Both the position numbers and the translations under genes were made by a program. A stretch of DNA of 64,000 bases, from positions 806,001 to 870,000 of the forward strand of contig NZ_JAJTSZ010000002.1 in assembly GCF_021440195.1 (NCBI RefSeq), given 5' to 3'. How positions within the stretch are numbered: position 1 is the stretch's first letter; the number at the start of each line of letters is the position of its first letter. Source of the DNA: Dyadobacter sp. CY356 (GTDB lineage: Bacteria; Bacteroidota; Bacteroidia; Cytophagales; Spirosomataceae). Positions 55,142 through 64,000 of the stretch are shown here, in pieces. Below the pieces are notes generated by a model. The model had not been told where the DNA came from. It saw nothing but the letters and a program-made list of their open reading frames with translations, and searched no databases.

Positions 55142-56797
55142 TTAATCCTCCGCTATCCTTCCCTTATCCGGAAAAAGTCCTCGTGGTTTGAATTGCAGGA
55201 AAATTACGATCAGGGCAAGTATCAATACTTTACCATAAACGGCTTCATAAAATGATTCAAGAACTTTGGTAAGAAACCCGATCCCAAGACCTGAGAGTAT
55301 AGCGCCTGCAATTTTCCCAACGCCACCGGTAACCACGACCAAAAAAGAATCAACAATATAGGTTTGTCCCATATCCGGGACCACGTTGCCAATGAGCGTC
55401 ATCGCGCAGCCGGCAAGTCCGGCTAAACCAGAACCAAGAAAAAAAGTAATCGCATCCACCTTTCTGGTTTCCACGCCCAGACAGGCGCTCATGCTTCGAT
55501 TTTGGGTTACGGCTCTGATCTGAATTCCCAGACGACTTCTATATAGCATCAGATACGTAAGGGATACAACGATAATCGTTAAGCCGATAATAAAAAGGCG
55601 GTTATATGGCAGGATTAAATGTGGCATAACCTGGTAACCACCAGCGAGAAACGAAGGTGCTTTAACGGCAGTCAGATCGCCAAAAATACTTCTGGCAAGC
55701 TGTACCATAATCAAACTTACACCCCAGGTTGCGAGAAGACTTTCCAGCGGACGCGAATATAAATGCCTGATAACAAGCTTTTCCAGAATCAATCCGAAAA
55801 CGCCTGCGATCAAAAAGGAAACAGGCAGCGACACAAAAAAGAACAGATCTGATTTTATCCCTAAAATATCAATGAAAAGTTTCTGAACACAAAAAGTGGT
55901 ATATGCACCAATCATCAAAAATTCGCCGTGAGCCATATTGATAATTCCTGCGAGGCCATAAACGATTGCAAGTCCCAATGCAATCAAAATCAGTATACTA
56001 CCCAGACTGATGCCGCTGAACAAATTCTGCGCTTTCTGGATTCTGCCCTGGAGGCCTTCCAGGTCTGTTACTTTTTCGGCTGCATATTTTTTTGCTCCCT
56101 CCAGTTTTCCTGACGTAGCATAATTTTTTAGGATCAGCGTGACATTTTCTCCCCAATTACTATCGAGACTGTCGATGTACGCTTTCGCCACAGTTTCAGA
56201 TTTAGCCTGTTCCAATTCGAGCTGAAACAAAATCTCTTTACCCGCAGTGAGCGCTTCCTTATCTTTTTCCAGATTTAAGGCACCAGACAAAACACTTATT
56301 TTTGAACTGTCAGCAGAATTTAATAACTGACCGTATGCAATTATACGTTTCTTCGGATCTGGATTTGCAAGATTCAGAAACGGTAAAATTGGTATCATTA
56401 GAAGACGGTCCGAACGGCTGATACTGATTTGTTCAAGCGAACTGACAGGAAGTAATTTTGGTATACCATCCGAATTTAAAACCGGAACACTTTTCGGATA
56501 CAAAAGAAAAACTTCAAAAACCTCTGAGCCATCAGCAGCCTGTTGGGGCAGGCCTGTGGTTACAGGCTGGCCATCTAACAAAAATATTTTTTTGTCATTA
56601 ATAGCAGCAAGAAAGGGAAAAGTCGCAGGCTCGCCACGGCTGACCAGCTTTTGCAGGGCTGTGCTTCTGGCAGAATCACCAGGCGGATAGAGAATATGAC
56701 CTATTAAAATACTTGTACTGTCAGACTGCGCCGAGGCATGTTTTCCAATTATGAGGCACAGACATATTCCCAGCCACATTTTGATGATGCAGTTCAT
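55142..56797 (-). CDS. urtB: Urea ABC transporter permease UrtB
   Basis: A 551-residue permease. The first 300 residues are an exported, mostly soluble extension with a signal-like helix (MWLGICLCLIIGKHASAQ), as found in UrtB of several groups. The LivH-type membrane part (from about residue 270) shows LAIVYGLAGIINMAHGEF and VVTGGVGKIAGAILSG. I start at the ATG at 56797, since the upstream extension has only a TTG start. The N-terminal extension is described in the family but its role is not known. Confidence 0.9.
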   Translation of the reverse strand: MNCIIKMWLGICLCLIIGKHASAQSDSTSILIGHILYPPGDSARSTALQKLVSRGEPATFPFLAAINDKKIFLLDGQPVTTGLPQQAADGSEVFEVFLLYPKSVPVLNSDGIPKLLPVSSLEQISISRSDRLLMIPILPFLNLANPDPKKRIIAYGQLLNSADSSKISVLSGALNLEKDKEALTAGKEILFQLELEQAKSETVAKAYIDSLDSNWGENVTLILKNYATSGKLEGAKKYAAEKVTDLEGLQGRIQKAQNLFSGISLGSILILIALGLAIVYGLAGIINMAHGEFLMIGAYTTFCVQKLFIDILGIKSDLFFFVSLPVSFLIAGVFGLILEKLVIRHLYSRPLESLLATWGVSLIMVQLARSIFGDLTAVKAPSFLAGGYQVMPHLILPYNRLFIIGLTIIVVSLTYLMLYRSRLGIQIRAVTQNRSMSACLGVETRKVDAITFFLGSGLAGLAGCAMTLIGNVVPDMGQTYIVDSFLVVVTGGVGKIAGAILSGLGIGFLTKVLESFYEAVYGKVLILALIVIFLQFKPRGLFPDKGRIAED

Positions 56798-56847
56798 ACC
56801 CTGAAAGTTTAAATTGTACGGTAAGTTTTTCAATTGGATTCCTGGCT

Positions 56848-56884
56848 TAAACCGGTTACCACCTGCGCGGCAGCAACCAGTTTA
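56848..56884 (-). promoter_or_regulatory. Hairpin between urtA and urtB
   Basis: TAAACCGGTT (56848-56857) pairs with AACCAGTTTA (56875-56884) with one mismatch, loop 17 bases, in the gap between urtA and urtB. Such a structure commonly protects or partly terminates the binding-protein message, which is needed in excess over the permease. Confidence 0.4.
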
Positions 56885-56954
56885 AAGGAAGTGTGGATAC
56901 CCTTTGGCAAACAACTTATCTATTGAACGCTGAGCGAATGTTTGCTTTTTTGAC

Positions 56955-58259
56955 CTACTTTTTGGCGACAGTGTAGGTTCCGCCGTGTGCCACATGATCA
57001 CAATCTTTATCCGGAGAAGTCAGCTTTGACCAGGGCTCAGGATTAACCAGGCCATTCGATTTCCAGATGATATCAAACTGACCGTCGGGTTTAATTTCTC
57101 CGATCATAACCGGTTTGGCAAGATGGTGGTTTTTAGTATCCATTTTAACAACGCCGTCAGGAGAATCAAATTCCAGTCCGTAAAGTGCCGGACGTACTTT
57201 TGACACTTCAAAAGAACCGGCTTTTTCTGCCGCTTTTGCCCAAAGATACACGCCGGTATAAGCCCAGCAAATCGGATCATCGGTAACTCTTTTATCACCA
57301 CCCGGCAAATTATTTTTCTTGCAGAAAGCTCTGAAATCTTCCACAAATTTTTTGTTTTCAGCTGATTCGGATGACTGGAAGTAGTTCCATGCGGCAAGGT
57401 GACCAACAAGAAACTCAGTGTCCGTAGCGCGTAATTCATCCTCAGCTACCGAAAAAGCCATAATTGGACAAGTTGCAGCTGATAATCCCTGATTTGCAAA
57501 TTCTTTATAAAACGGCACGTTGGAATCTCCGTTGATCGTTGAAAGGACACATGCTTTTCCGCCTGCTGCAAATTGTTTTATTTTCGAAACAATAGTTTGG
57601 TAATCCTGATGATGAAATGGCGTATATTCCTCCACAATATTTTCTTTTGGAACACCTTTGGAAAGTAAAAATGCTTTCAGGATTTTGTTGGCCGTACGGG
57701 GAAAAACATAGTCTGTGCCCAGTAAATAGAATTTTTTGTATGCCCCACCTTCTGCGCTCATCATGTATTCCGCTGCCGGAATAAGCTGCTGATTTGGCGT
57801 GGCACCTGTATATATCACACTGGTTGAGCATTCTTCTCCCTCATATTGAACAGGGTAAAACAGCAGTCCGTTATTTTCTTCAAAAACAGGCAGTACCGAT
57901 TTTCTGGAAACTGAGGTCCAGCAGCCAAACACGGCCGATACTTTTTTATCCAATAAAAGCTCCTTCGCTTTCTCTGCAAACAAATCCCAGTCGGAAGCCG
58001 GATCTACAATAACTGGTTCAATTTTCTTTCCAAGAACTCCCCCTTTGGCGTTGATCTCATCCACGGCCATTAATACAACATCTTTCAGCGAAACCTCGGA
58101 AATAGCCATGGTACCGCTTAATGAATGCAAAATTCCAATTTTAACCGTTTCGCCCTCTCCTGCTTTTTTATCACTTGAACCTGAACCGCCACAGCCTGAA
58201 AGTGCTGCAATCAAAGCGAGCATTAACATGCCCCAGTAACGTGCTTGTATGATCTTCAT
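56955..58259 (-). CDS. urtA: Urea ABC transporter substrate-binding lipoprotein UrtA
   Basis: A 434-residue binding protein: lipid-attachment Cys23 in LIAALSGC, then GETVKIGILHSLSGTMAISE, the start typical of UrtA, and CWTSVSRKSVLPVFEENNGLLFYPVQYEGEE in the middle. First gene of urtABCDE. As a lipoprotein it is probably anchored on the periplasmic face. Confidence 0.94.
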   Translation of the reverse strand: MKIIQARYWGMLMLALIAALSGCGGSGSSDKKAGEGETVKIGILHSLSGTMAISEVSLKDVVLMAVDEINAKGGVLGKKIEPVIVDPASDWDLFAEKAKELLLDKKVSAVFGCWTSVSRKSVLPVFEENNGLLFYPVQYEGEECSTSVIYTGATPNQQLIPAAEYMMSAEGGAYKKFYLLGTDYVFPRTANKILKAFLLSKGVPKENIVEEYTPFHHQDYQTIVSKIKQFAAGGKACVLSTINGDSNVPFYKEFANQGLSAATCPIMAFSVAEDELRATDTEFLVGHLAAWNYFQSSESAENKKFVEDFRAFCKKNNLPGGDKRVTDDPICWAYTGVYLWAKAAEKAGSFEVSKVRPALYGLEFDSPDGVVKMDTKNHHLAKPVMIGEIKPDGQFDIIWKSNGLVNPEPWSKLTSPDKDCDHVAHGGTYTVAKK

Positions 58260-58360
58260 ATATGTCTGAATTTAATAATGATATTGAGTGAAAAATAATG
58301 ATCTGATTAAACCTGACCCGGTCAAGATTTTGTAAAGATGAACAGATACCTGTATTATTT

Positions 58361-58380
58361 CAATTACGTAGGTAATATTA
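58361..58380 (-). promoter_or_regulatory. Operator of the urtABCDE operon
   Basis: TACGTAGGTA at 58365-58374 inside ATTACGTAGGTAAT, 105-115 bases upstream of the urtA ATG. Same decamer as in front of ureA and the kinase. Confidence 0.65.
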
Positions 58381-58411
58381 AAAAACCTCTTAATTTACGT
58401 TTGTATTTTCC

Positions 58412-59701
58412 TTAAAATATAAAAAACTGAACCTGAAGCCATAACTGACCATATGACTTTGTATTGAAATTCCCGTTTGAATTGGCAATGTTATATTGTC
58501 TGGCTACATAGGAAAGCCTGAGATTGGTTGTATTTCCCGCAAAAAAATAATTCAAACCGGCCCCGTATACCTTACTTGATTTGGCTTTGTCAAAACTGCT
58601 GGTGAGTTCGGATCCAACCTGCTCTTTTTTGGAAGAAATATTCTGATTCTCATATCTTACCCATGGTTGAAGTCTTGATTTGGTGAAATAATATCCTAAT
58701 TCGGCAAATTGAACCGTTTGCTGTGGAATCAGTCCGGCAAATGAGTATTTGGAATTAATATTGGTCCCACCTGTCATGTATTGAAATGCCGCATTCAAAG
58801 TAACTGAACCCGCTTTACCTGCCTTTTTATCAATAAAAACATCAGTTCCCAAATTGTAGTATGAACCTTGTGTATCAAAACCAGCTCCCCAGGCAAACGT
58901 ATTTCCGTTGCCCAGCTTAGTACCAGCATAATAATAATCCTTTTCAGGATCAAGGAAATTACACGCTACTCTTCCTACTATACGCAGTGGTGCCTGACCA
59001 TCCATATTTCTTCCCGTAAAAACTCCCAGCCTATATTCCAGTTTATCCTTTAAAAGAAAACCTCTCGCATTCACACCCAGGTCACGTCCGAAATTTCCTT
59101 GCAAGGGACTGTTGCCAAACATGTTATATGGATACTGGAAATATGTAAAGTCATTGGCCATCAATCCCGCTGCACCTTGCAGACCATTCCTGTTATTTGA
59201 AACAAGCTGCATACCGGCGATCAGTTGAAAAGCATTAGAAAAATCGTATTCATACTGCGCATCCAGAATAATCGGCGCAACTTTTACATTTTTTGTCCCG
59301 TTGCTTAGCTGAACGCCGATGGGTGAAGGCAGATCCGTTTCCATAAAAAAGCTGCCTTTCTTTGATAACTGCCCACCTACCAAAACCCTGGCGCGATAAA
59401 GGGAAAACCCTTTGTTCCAATCCTTTGCGTCAGCTGATACGGTTCCACCAAAACCCGACTGCTCTGCGGATGCGAACATATGTACAATAGCACCAAGATG
59501 AATGGAAGGTTTAAATTCCTCAGCTTCCTGCATCTCTTTCTTCGATGTGGTATCCACAGGAGCCAGATAGGCAGGCAGCTCTCTCAGTATACGTACTCTT
59601 CCAGCAGTCTTTTTGTCCTTCTTATCATCCGGAGTCAAGGCGTACACTGTGCTGTACGACAGACCAATGACTGCACTTACACAAAGTATAAATCGTTTCA
59701 T
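58412..59701 (-). CDS. Outer-membrane porin, putative urea-locus channel
   Basis: A 429-residue outer-membrane beta-barrel with a signal peptide (cleavage after about residue 21, YSTVYA). The barrel part starts near residue 65 (FKPSIHLGAIVHMF) and ends with the terminal aromatic QLWLQVQFFIF. Length and strand pattern resemble the phosphate-selective porin O/P type. It has its own upstream region with two TACGTAnGTA sites and lies next to urtA, so it is likely induced with the transporter. A role in letting urea or short amides through the outer membrane is inferred. Confidence 0.75.
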   Translation of the reverse strand: MKRFILCVSAVIGLSYSTVYALTPDDKKDKKTAGRVRILRELPAYLAPVDTTSKKEMQEAEEFKPSIHLGAIVHMFASAEQSGFGGTVSADAKDWNKGFSLYRARVLVGGQLSKKGSFFMETDLPSPIGVQLSNGTKNVKVAPIILDAQYEYDFSNAFQLIAGMQLVSNNRNGLQGAAGLMANDFTYFQYPYNMFGNSPLQGNFGRDLGVNARGFLLKDKLEYRLGVFTGRNMDGQAPLRIVGRVACNFLDPEKDYYYAGTKLGNGNTFAWGAGFDTQGSYYNLGTDVFIDKKAGKAGSVTLNAAFQYMTGGTNINSKYSFAGLIPQQTVQFAELGYYFTKSRLQPWVRYENQNISSKKEQVGSELTSSFDKAKSSKVYGAGLNYFFAGNTTNLRLSYVARQYNIANSNGNFNTKSYGQLWLQVQFFIF

Positions 59702-60092
59702 GATTTTGTGAAATTAGGTTATTACGTAAGTATTTATACAACATTAAGCAACAATTACGTATGTAACAAATTCAAAATCAATTTTTACGAAAATTCATTA
59801 TAAGTTTATATTTTATACTTTTTTAGGTATATTATTTTGAAAAATATCTGAATGACGATACAGGTATTATGTATTTTAGTCAAAAGAGGATATTGCTATA
59901 AATAAATCACTATGTAAAATACTTACGTACTAACTTCGCTAAAAATTAAATTTGTGATAGGTTGTAATACTTACACCCGGATTTTCTGATTTAAAATCAC
60001 ATTGAAAACAGCATTAAAATGTATTTTGCACATTATTCCCTTCCACAATAACGACTGGTTTGTGAGTCAGGCAAGCCGGATTATGATAAGAT
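59702..60092. other. Divergent regulatory region before porin and sensor genes
   Basis: 391 bases between the porin gene and a divergent sensor kinase gene, with no coding sequence of its own. It holds three TACGTAnGTA sites (separate entry). The rest is A/T-rich. Confidence 0.6.
59723..59929. promoter_or_regulatory. Three TACGTAnGTA sites before the porin gene
   Basis: Exact sites at 59723-59732 (TACGTAAGTA) and 59756-59765 (TACGTATGTA), 33 bases apart, and one in the opposite direction at 59920-59929. The first two suit control of the porin; the third is also close enough to affect the divergent sensor gene. Confidence 0.7.
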
Positions 60093-63000
60093 ATGTTGAT
60101 TAGAATATTTTTATTTGTTATCCTGGGCCTTGGTTCAATTGATGCCCGGGCACAGAAGTATGCTGAGAAGTATACAGTTAGTCACTACACAGACGAAAAC
60201 GGATTACCTCAAAATAGTGTAAAAAGCATTGCAGCGGACAAAAATGGTTTTATCTGGCTTGCCACAGAAAATGGGCTGGTACGCTTTGACGGTCAGCATT
60301 TTTATACTTTTGATAAAAGTAATTCCAGCCTGTTAAGCCCAAGATTTTATTCCCTTCTTCCAGACCTGACCGGACATGCCAACCGGATTTATGCCATTGG
60401 TGATAATATGGAAGACATTTTGCGCATCGATGGTCCAAATGCCCTGGATGATTCCACATACAATGCAAAGCAACTCTCCCGCGTTCCTCATAGTAATACA
60501 AACCGTGACAGACTGGCGTCAGGCCTGCCCAATAATCTGATTCAGATGACTGACAGACTGCTTCAATATTATATCGTTTTAGTCCCTTCCCGGATTGGCA
60601 CTTTCTACATCATTCAGCGCAACAAAATCGAATTTTTCACGGACTGGAAGAAATCCTGGGAAATACCATACAAAAGCACTGACTTCGCCAGCTATTTTAT
60701 TTCAAACGGAGACTTGTTCTCCTCGTCACCGGATGGAGATTTATTTCGTTTTAAAGCAGGAGGCCTGGAAGCGATTCGACTTGACGGCGATATACTCGAT
60801 GATGCAAATCAGATTGCCGGAAATAAAAAAATTAAAATTTTCTGGAATAATATTTCTGATCAGGTCTTTATTAAATCCGGAAAGAAATTCTACTATGTGG
60901 ATGATATTAAAGCCGGAAAATGCAAAACACGACTGATTCTTGATGACTTTGAACTGGATGCCCCTATCATTCAAACAGTTTATTTTGATAAGCAAAAGAA
61001 AAGGCTTTTTCTGGGAAGTTCCACCCAGGGTTTGTTTGTCTTCACAGGAAAAGATTTCCAGACAATTCGTTTTGGTATCAATGACGCAGATAATGCATTT
61101 TACACGCAGTCGGTTTACGGTAAAAATCTGGTAGTAACACCACAGGGCAGTATACTCGGACTCATTGAATCCGGCACGAAAAAAGGAGAAGTTTTCAACA
61201 GGATTTTACCCGTAATAAGCTCCGGGTTTGAGCGAGACGGTTATAGTATTGTTACAGATAAACAGGGCAACATTTGGTCTAAATCGGGATATCACTTATA
61301 TCAATATGATACAAAAGGAGAAAAACTTCTAGGTCACTGGGATATGGGGAACCAGATATACACTATGTATATGGATGACCATGGACGTATTTGGCTCGGA
61401 ATACAGCGTCTGGGATTGTTTTACATTGATCCCTCACGCCCCGCGCAAAAGCCATCCAAATTCATCGGTCCTGTTATAGTAGACATTAAATATATTACCA
61501 GCAAGGATGACGAAAAATTATGGTTAACAACCGATCACGGTTTATTTTCTGTTCAAATAGCATCGGGTAAAACAGTTTTGATTCCGGGAACGGAAAAACT
61601 AATTATCCGAAGCATTTATTTCCCTGATAAAAGTAAAAATAATATTCCGGAAAATGAGGAAGGAGTATTCCTGGCAACCATGGGTGATGGAATAATTTAT
61701 TATACCGGAAATAAGCTCATACGTTTTCCACTGGACAACAACAAGATTATCTCAGCTGCGCATTATATTGTAGAAGATAAAAAAGGATTTTTGTGGATAC
61801 CGACCAACAAAGGATTATTTCAATTTGCAAAAAAGGATTTTCTCCGATTCGCAAAGGAGTCAGAAAAAGAAATAACCAAACCAGAAAAACCATTTTTCGT
61901 TTATTATAATAAAGAAAATGGCTTCTTCACCAACGAGTTTAATGGAGGTGCCCAACCAGGTGCAGTCAGATTACCAACCGGCCAGGTATCGCTACCGTCT
62001 ATGAATGGCCTGGTATGGTTTACACCAGAAAAGATCACGCCAGAACTGCCCGATAAAAGTTTTTTCTACGACAGGCTGGAAATTCGTGGTAAAGTAAGCC
62101 TGATAAATGGTGATACCATTACGCTCGGAAAGGATCCTCGGCAAATAAATCTGCATATCACTACGCCGTATTATGGGAATAATTACAATCTGAATCTATC
62201 CTATGCAGTTAACAGATCAGGTTCTAAACCAGTTGCTTCGGACTGGATAGAATTAAAATCGTCAGATCCAACCATCCGGTTTTCTGAACTTTCGTCAGGA
62301 GAATACACAGTCACCGTTCGTAAAGTCAATGGTTTTGGTGAAAATAATTTTTCCACAAAAATCATTACGATCATCGTTCCCAGACATTGGTATGAAACCT
62401 TTTGGTTCAGGCTATTTTGTGTCCTGATGTTTCTAGGCGTTGTTTTTCTCTTTATCAGGTCAAGAACACGTTACCTCGAAAAACAAAACCAGGCATTGGA
62501 AATGAAAATAAAAGCCAGAACGCAATCACTTGAAGAAACACTTCAGCGGCTGCGGATTTCTGAAAAAGAATTAACCAAACAAATGCACATCAGGACGCGC
62601 CTTGTTGCATCCATCAGCCATGATATCCGGACGCCTATGAAGTTTCTGATTTACGCTTCCGAGAAGATCGACCCCTTGCTGAGTGCCCAAAGATATGACC
62701 AGGTTTCCATGATCGGAAACAATATAACTACGTCTGCCCGACAAATCAGTCGTTTGCTGGAAAACATGATTCAGTATATCAAAACACAGTTTAAAGGCGA
62801 AAATATCAAATTTACTGAGGTTTTTCTTCACACGCTGATCAGTGAAAAAATATCCTTATTCAACGCTCTCATCCAGGAGCAGGAGAATACTTTCATTTCT
62901 GAAATAAGCGAAGAGATTACTGTCCTGTCCAATATGCATTTGCTTGGTGTGGTGATTCACAATATTATAGATAACGCCAATAAGTATACTTTTAATGGCG

Positions 63001-63266
63001 AGATCCGCATTTACACTGAAACACGTGAAGATAAAGTTCTTCTGATCATTGCTGACAGTGGCCCTGGAATATCATCAAACCTGATGCACTGGCTGAATGC
63101 AGAAGATGATGCCAGCCAGAAGGCACTTGAAGTTTCTCAGGAATTTAACGGGCTCGGCCTTTTGATGATCAAAGAAATTACCTATATGCTTAACATTGAA
63201 TTATTGGTTGACAATACAAAAGGCACCAAGTTTCATTTGATATTTAGAGGGAATCAAGAAGACTGA
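60093..63266 (+). CDS. Propeller-domain sensor histidine kinase
   Basis: A 1057-residue kinase. Signal or anchor segment first (MLIRIFLFVILGLG), then an extracytoplasmic part of about 740 residues with propeller-type repeats (NGFIWLATENGLVRFDG, HGRIWLGIQRLGLF, KGFLWIPTNKGLFQF) and a Y_Y_Y-like domain. A membrane helix (about 768-790), coiled coil, HisKA with His843 in SISHDIRTPMK and HATPase (IIDNANKY, GLGLLMIKEI) follow. This is the sensor half of the hybrid sensors common in Bacteroidota, but it has no receiver or DNA-binding domain, so it needs a separate regulator. Confidence 0.88.
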   Translation: MLIRIFLFVILGLGSIDARAQKYAEKYTVSHYTDENGLPQNSVKSIAADKNGFIWLATENGLVRFDGQHFYTFDKSNSSLLSPRFYSLLPDLTGHANRIYAIGDNMEDILRIDGPNALDDSTYNAKQLSRVPHSNTNRDRLASGLPNNLIQMTDRLLQYYIVLVPSRIGTFYIIQRNKIEFFTDWKKSWEIPYKSTDFASYFISNGDLFSSSPDGDLFRFKAGGLEAIRLDGDILDDANQIAGNKKIKIFWNNISDQVFIKSGKKFYYVDDIKAGKCKTRLILDDFELDAPIIQTVYFDKQKKRLFLGSSTQGLFVFTGKDFQTIRFGINDADNAFYTQSVYGKNLVVTPQGSILGLIESGTKKGEVFNRILPVISSGFERDGYSIVTDKQGNIWSKSGYHLYQYDTKGEKLLGHWDMGNQIYTMYMDDHGRIWLGIQRLGLFYIDPSRPAQKPSKFIGPVIVDIKYITSKDDEKLWLTTDHGLFSVQIASGKTVLIPGTEKLIIRSIYFPDKSKNNIPENEEGVFLATMGDGIIYYTGNKLIRFPLDNNKIISAAHYIVEDKKGFLWIPTNKGLFQFAKKDFLRFAKESEKEITKPEKPFFVYYNKENGFFTNEFNGGAQPGAVRLPTGQVSLPSMNGLVWFTPEKITPELPDKSFFYDRLEIRGKVSLINGDTITLGKDPRQINLHITTPYYGNNYNLNLSYAVNRSGSKPVASDWIELKSSDPTIRFSELSSGEYTVTVRKVNGFGENNFSTKIITIIVPRHWYETFWFRLFCVLMFLGVVFLFIRSRTRYLEKQNQALEMKIKARTQSLEETLQRLRISEKELTKQMHIRTRLVASISHDIRTPMKFLIYASEKIDPLLSAQRYDQVSMIGNNITTSARQISRLLENMIQYIKTQFKGENIKFTEVFLHTLISEKISLFNALIQEQENTFISEISEEITVLSNMHLLGVVIHNIIDNANKYTFNGEIRIYTETREDKVLLIIADSGPGISSNLMHWLNAEDDASQKALEVSQEFNGLGLLMIKEITYMLNIELLVDNTKGTKFHLIFRGNQED

Positions 63267-63270
63267 CCAA

Positions 63271-64000
63271 TTAATTTAAAACCTTTTCCAGCATCCCGGC
63301 AATCACCTCATACCCTTTATCCGAAGGGTGCAGCCCGTCATACGTCATGTTGATGGCTTCAACCGGATAGGGATATTCATCTTTTTCCGGATCAAAAGGA
63401 ACGGCTGTGTAGGCCGGATAACCGTAGTTTTCGTAATTTCCGGTTTGCGGGTCTCTCAATCTTTTAAAATTAACCATATTGTCCAGAGTAATTCCGCTGT
63501 CGTGATACAGATCAACCACAGGAAAATTTTCTTTCTTTCCTATCTCAACAACTGCATTGGCAAAATCTTCAAGTTCCTGCTTATTTTTTTTCCGGTAAGA
63601 ACCATATGCATTGTTTTTCGCGCTGTTTATATATACAAAATCGCCGCGCTGCATAGGCGTGATCAGGATTATCTTTCCTTTTTTATTAAGGCTTTTTAAC
63701 TTGTTCCTGATAATCCGAAATGCACCATAAACCGTTCCTGTCCCGGTATTTAGCTCATAATCGCTGATTGTGCCCAATGTTTTTCCCTGCCACCAGTCGT
63801 TGGTGCCCAAAAATATGGTGTAGACATCCGCTTTTACCAAATCAAGCGACTCGATTTTATCAGCGATATTAATGGAAGTCCAGCCATTATGCCCCTGATT
63901 AATGTATTCGATCTGCGGATTTTTTTCAGTTATTAATGTCATATATCCTTTTGTAACGCGGTTTCCGGTTTCATCTTTATGGTCGTTCAGATAAGTAATG
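63271..64000 (-). CDS. SGNH/GDSL hydrolase, 5' end outside the window
   Basis: Partial gene, cut by the right edge. The open frame continues to the last base and reads ITYLNDHKDETG, which is what follows the GDS(I/T) block I of SGNH esterases; the catalytic Ser is therefore just outside. Present are block III in VYTIFLGTNDWW (GxND) and block V in DGLHPSDKGYEVIA with the catalytic Asp and His. Likely a small esterase or lipase. The ATG at 63942 lies inside the gene and is not the start. Confidence 0.85.
   Translation of the reverse strand, partial: ITYLNDHKDETGNRVTKGYMTLITEKNPQIEYINQGHNGWTSINIADKIESLDLVKADVYTIFLGTNDWWQGKTLGTISDYELNTGTGTVYGAFRIIRNKLKSLNKKGKIILITPMQRGDFVYINSAKNNAYGSYRKKNKQELEDFANAVVEIGKKENFPVVDLYHDSGITLDNMVNFKRLRDPQTGNYENYGYPAYTAVPFDPEKDEYPYPVEAINMTYDGLHPSDKGYEVIAGMLEKVLN

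Noticed and set aside
1..64000. CRISPR arrays, tRNA and rRNA genes
   Set aside because: I saw no regularly spaced repeats with unique spacers, and no cloverleaf or rRNA signature in the intergenic regions.

Overview
The window reads as a chromosomal segment of a Bacteroidota bacterium, most likely a Cytophagales member such as Dyadobacter or a close relative. This is inferred from gene content and promoter style, not from a marker gene. The signs are a TonB-dependent receptor with an N-terminal carboxypeptidase-like domain, LytS/LytTR pairs, a propeller-type sensor kinase, lipoproteins with YD-like repeats, and -7 elements of the form TAnnTTTG. I saw no rRNA, tRNA, CRISPR array or complete insertion sequence.

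Layout. 0-4.3 kb: an MFS transporter, an A/T-rich GNAT-like plus HTH pair that looks like a toxin-antitoxin module, a membrane acyltransferase and a 2H phosphoesterase. 4.5-7.4 kb: an accessory stretch with a DUF932 phage/plasmid-type protein, a GreA/Rnk-type protein and a possible IS21-type terminal remnant. 7.4-13.7 kb: small secreted, lipid-anchored and membrane proteins of unknown function, a PPOX-family protein, a PadR regulator with its membrane partner, and a recombinase-like HTH protein. 14-35.6 kb is mostly core: purL, a DHA2 drug exporter, the two-gene equivalent of plant Tm-1, a TonB receptor, a PAS multi-sensor kinase with a receiver protein, a zinc alcohol dehydrogenase, a Crp/Fnr regulator, a MYG1-family protein and an HU protein.

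36.3-43.8 kb holds the most unusual locus. A LytTR regulator and LytS-type kinase precede a 45-residue peptide with a class I lanthipeptide-type leader. Then come a degenerate receiver without its phosphoacceptor and a full-length LanB-type dehydratase. The peptide has no cysteine and no LanC, transporter or protease lies beside it. An ECF sigma gene follows. It is flanked by two near-identical copies of what looks like its own promoter, and the second copy probably drives a short RNA ending at a strong hairpin.

43.8-59.9 kb is a coherent urea-nitrogen regulon, all on the minus strand: ureABC-ureEFGD plus a nickel-permease-like gene, a NarX/NarL-like two-component system, the urea ABC transporter urtABCDE and an outer-membrane porin. 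The decamer TACGTAnGTA recurs in front of the urease operon, the sensor kinase, urtA and the porin, which suggests one regulator controls them all. A proposed flow is urea entry by the porin, capture by UrtA, uptake by UrtBCDE and hydrolysis by the nickel urease. The window ends with a propeller-domain sensor kinase and a GDSL hydrolase cut by the right edge.
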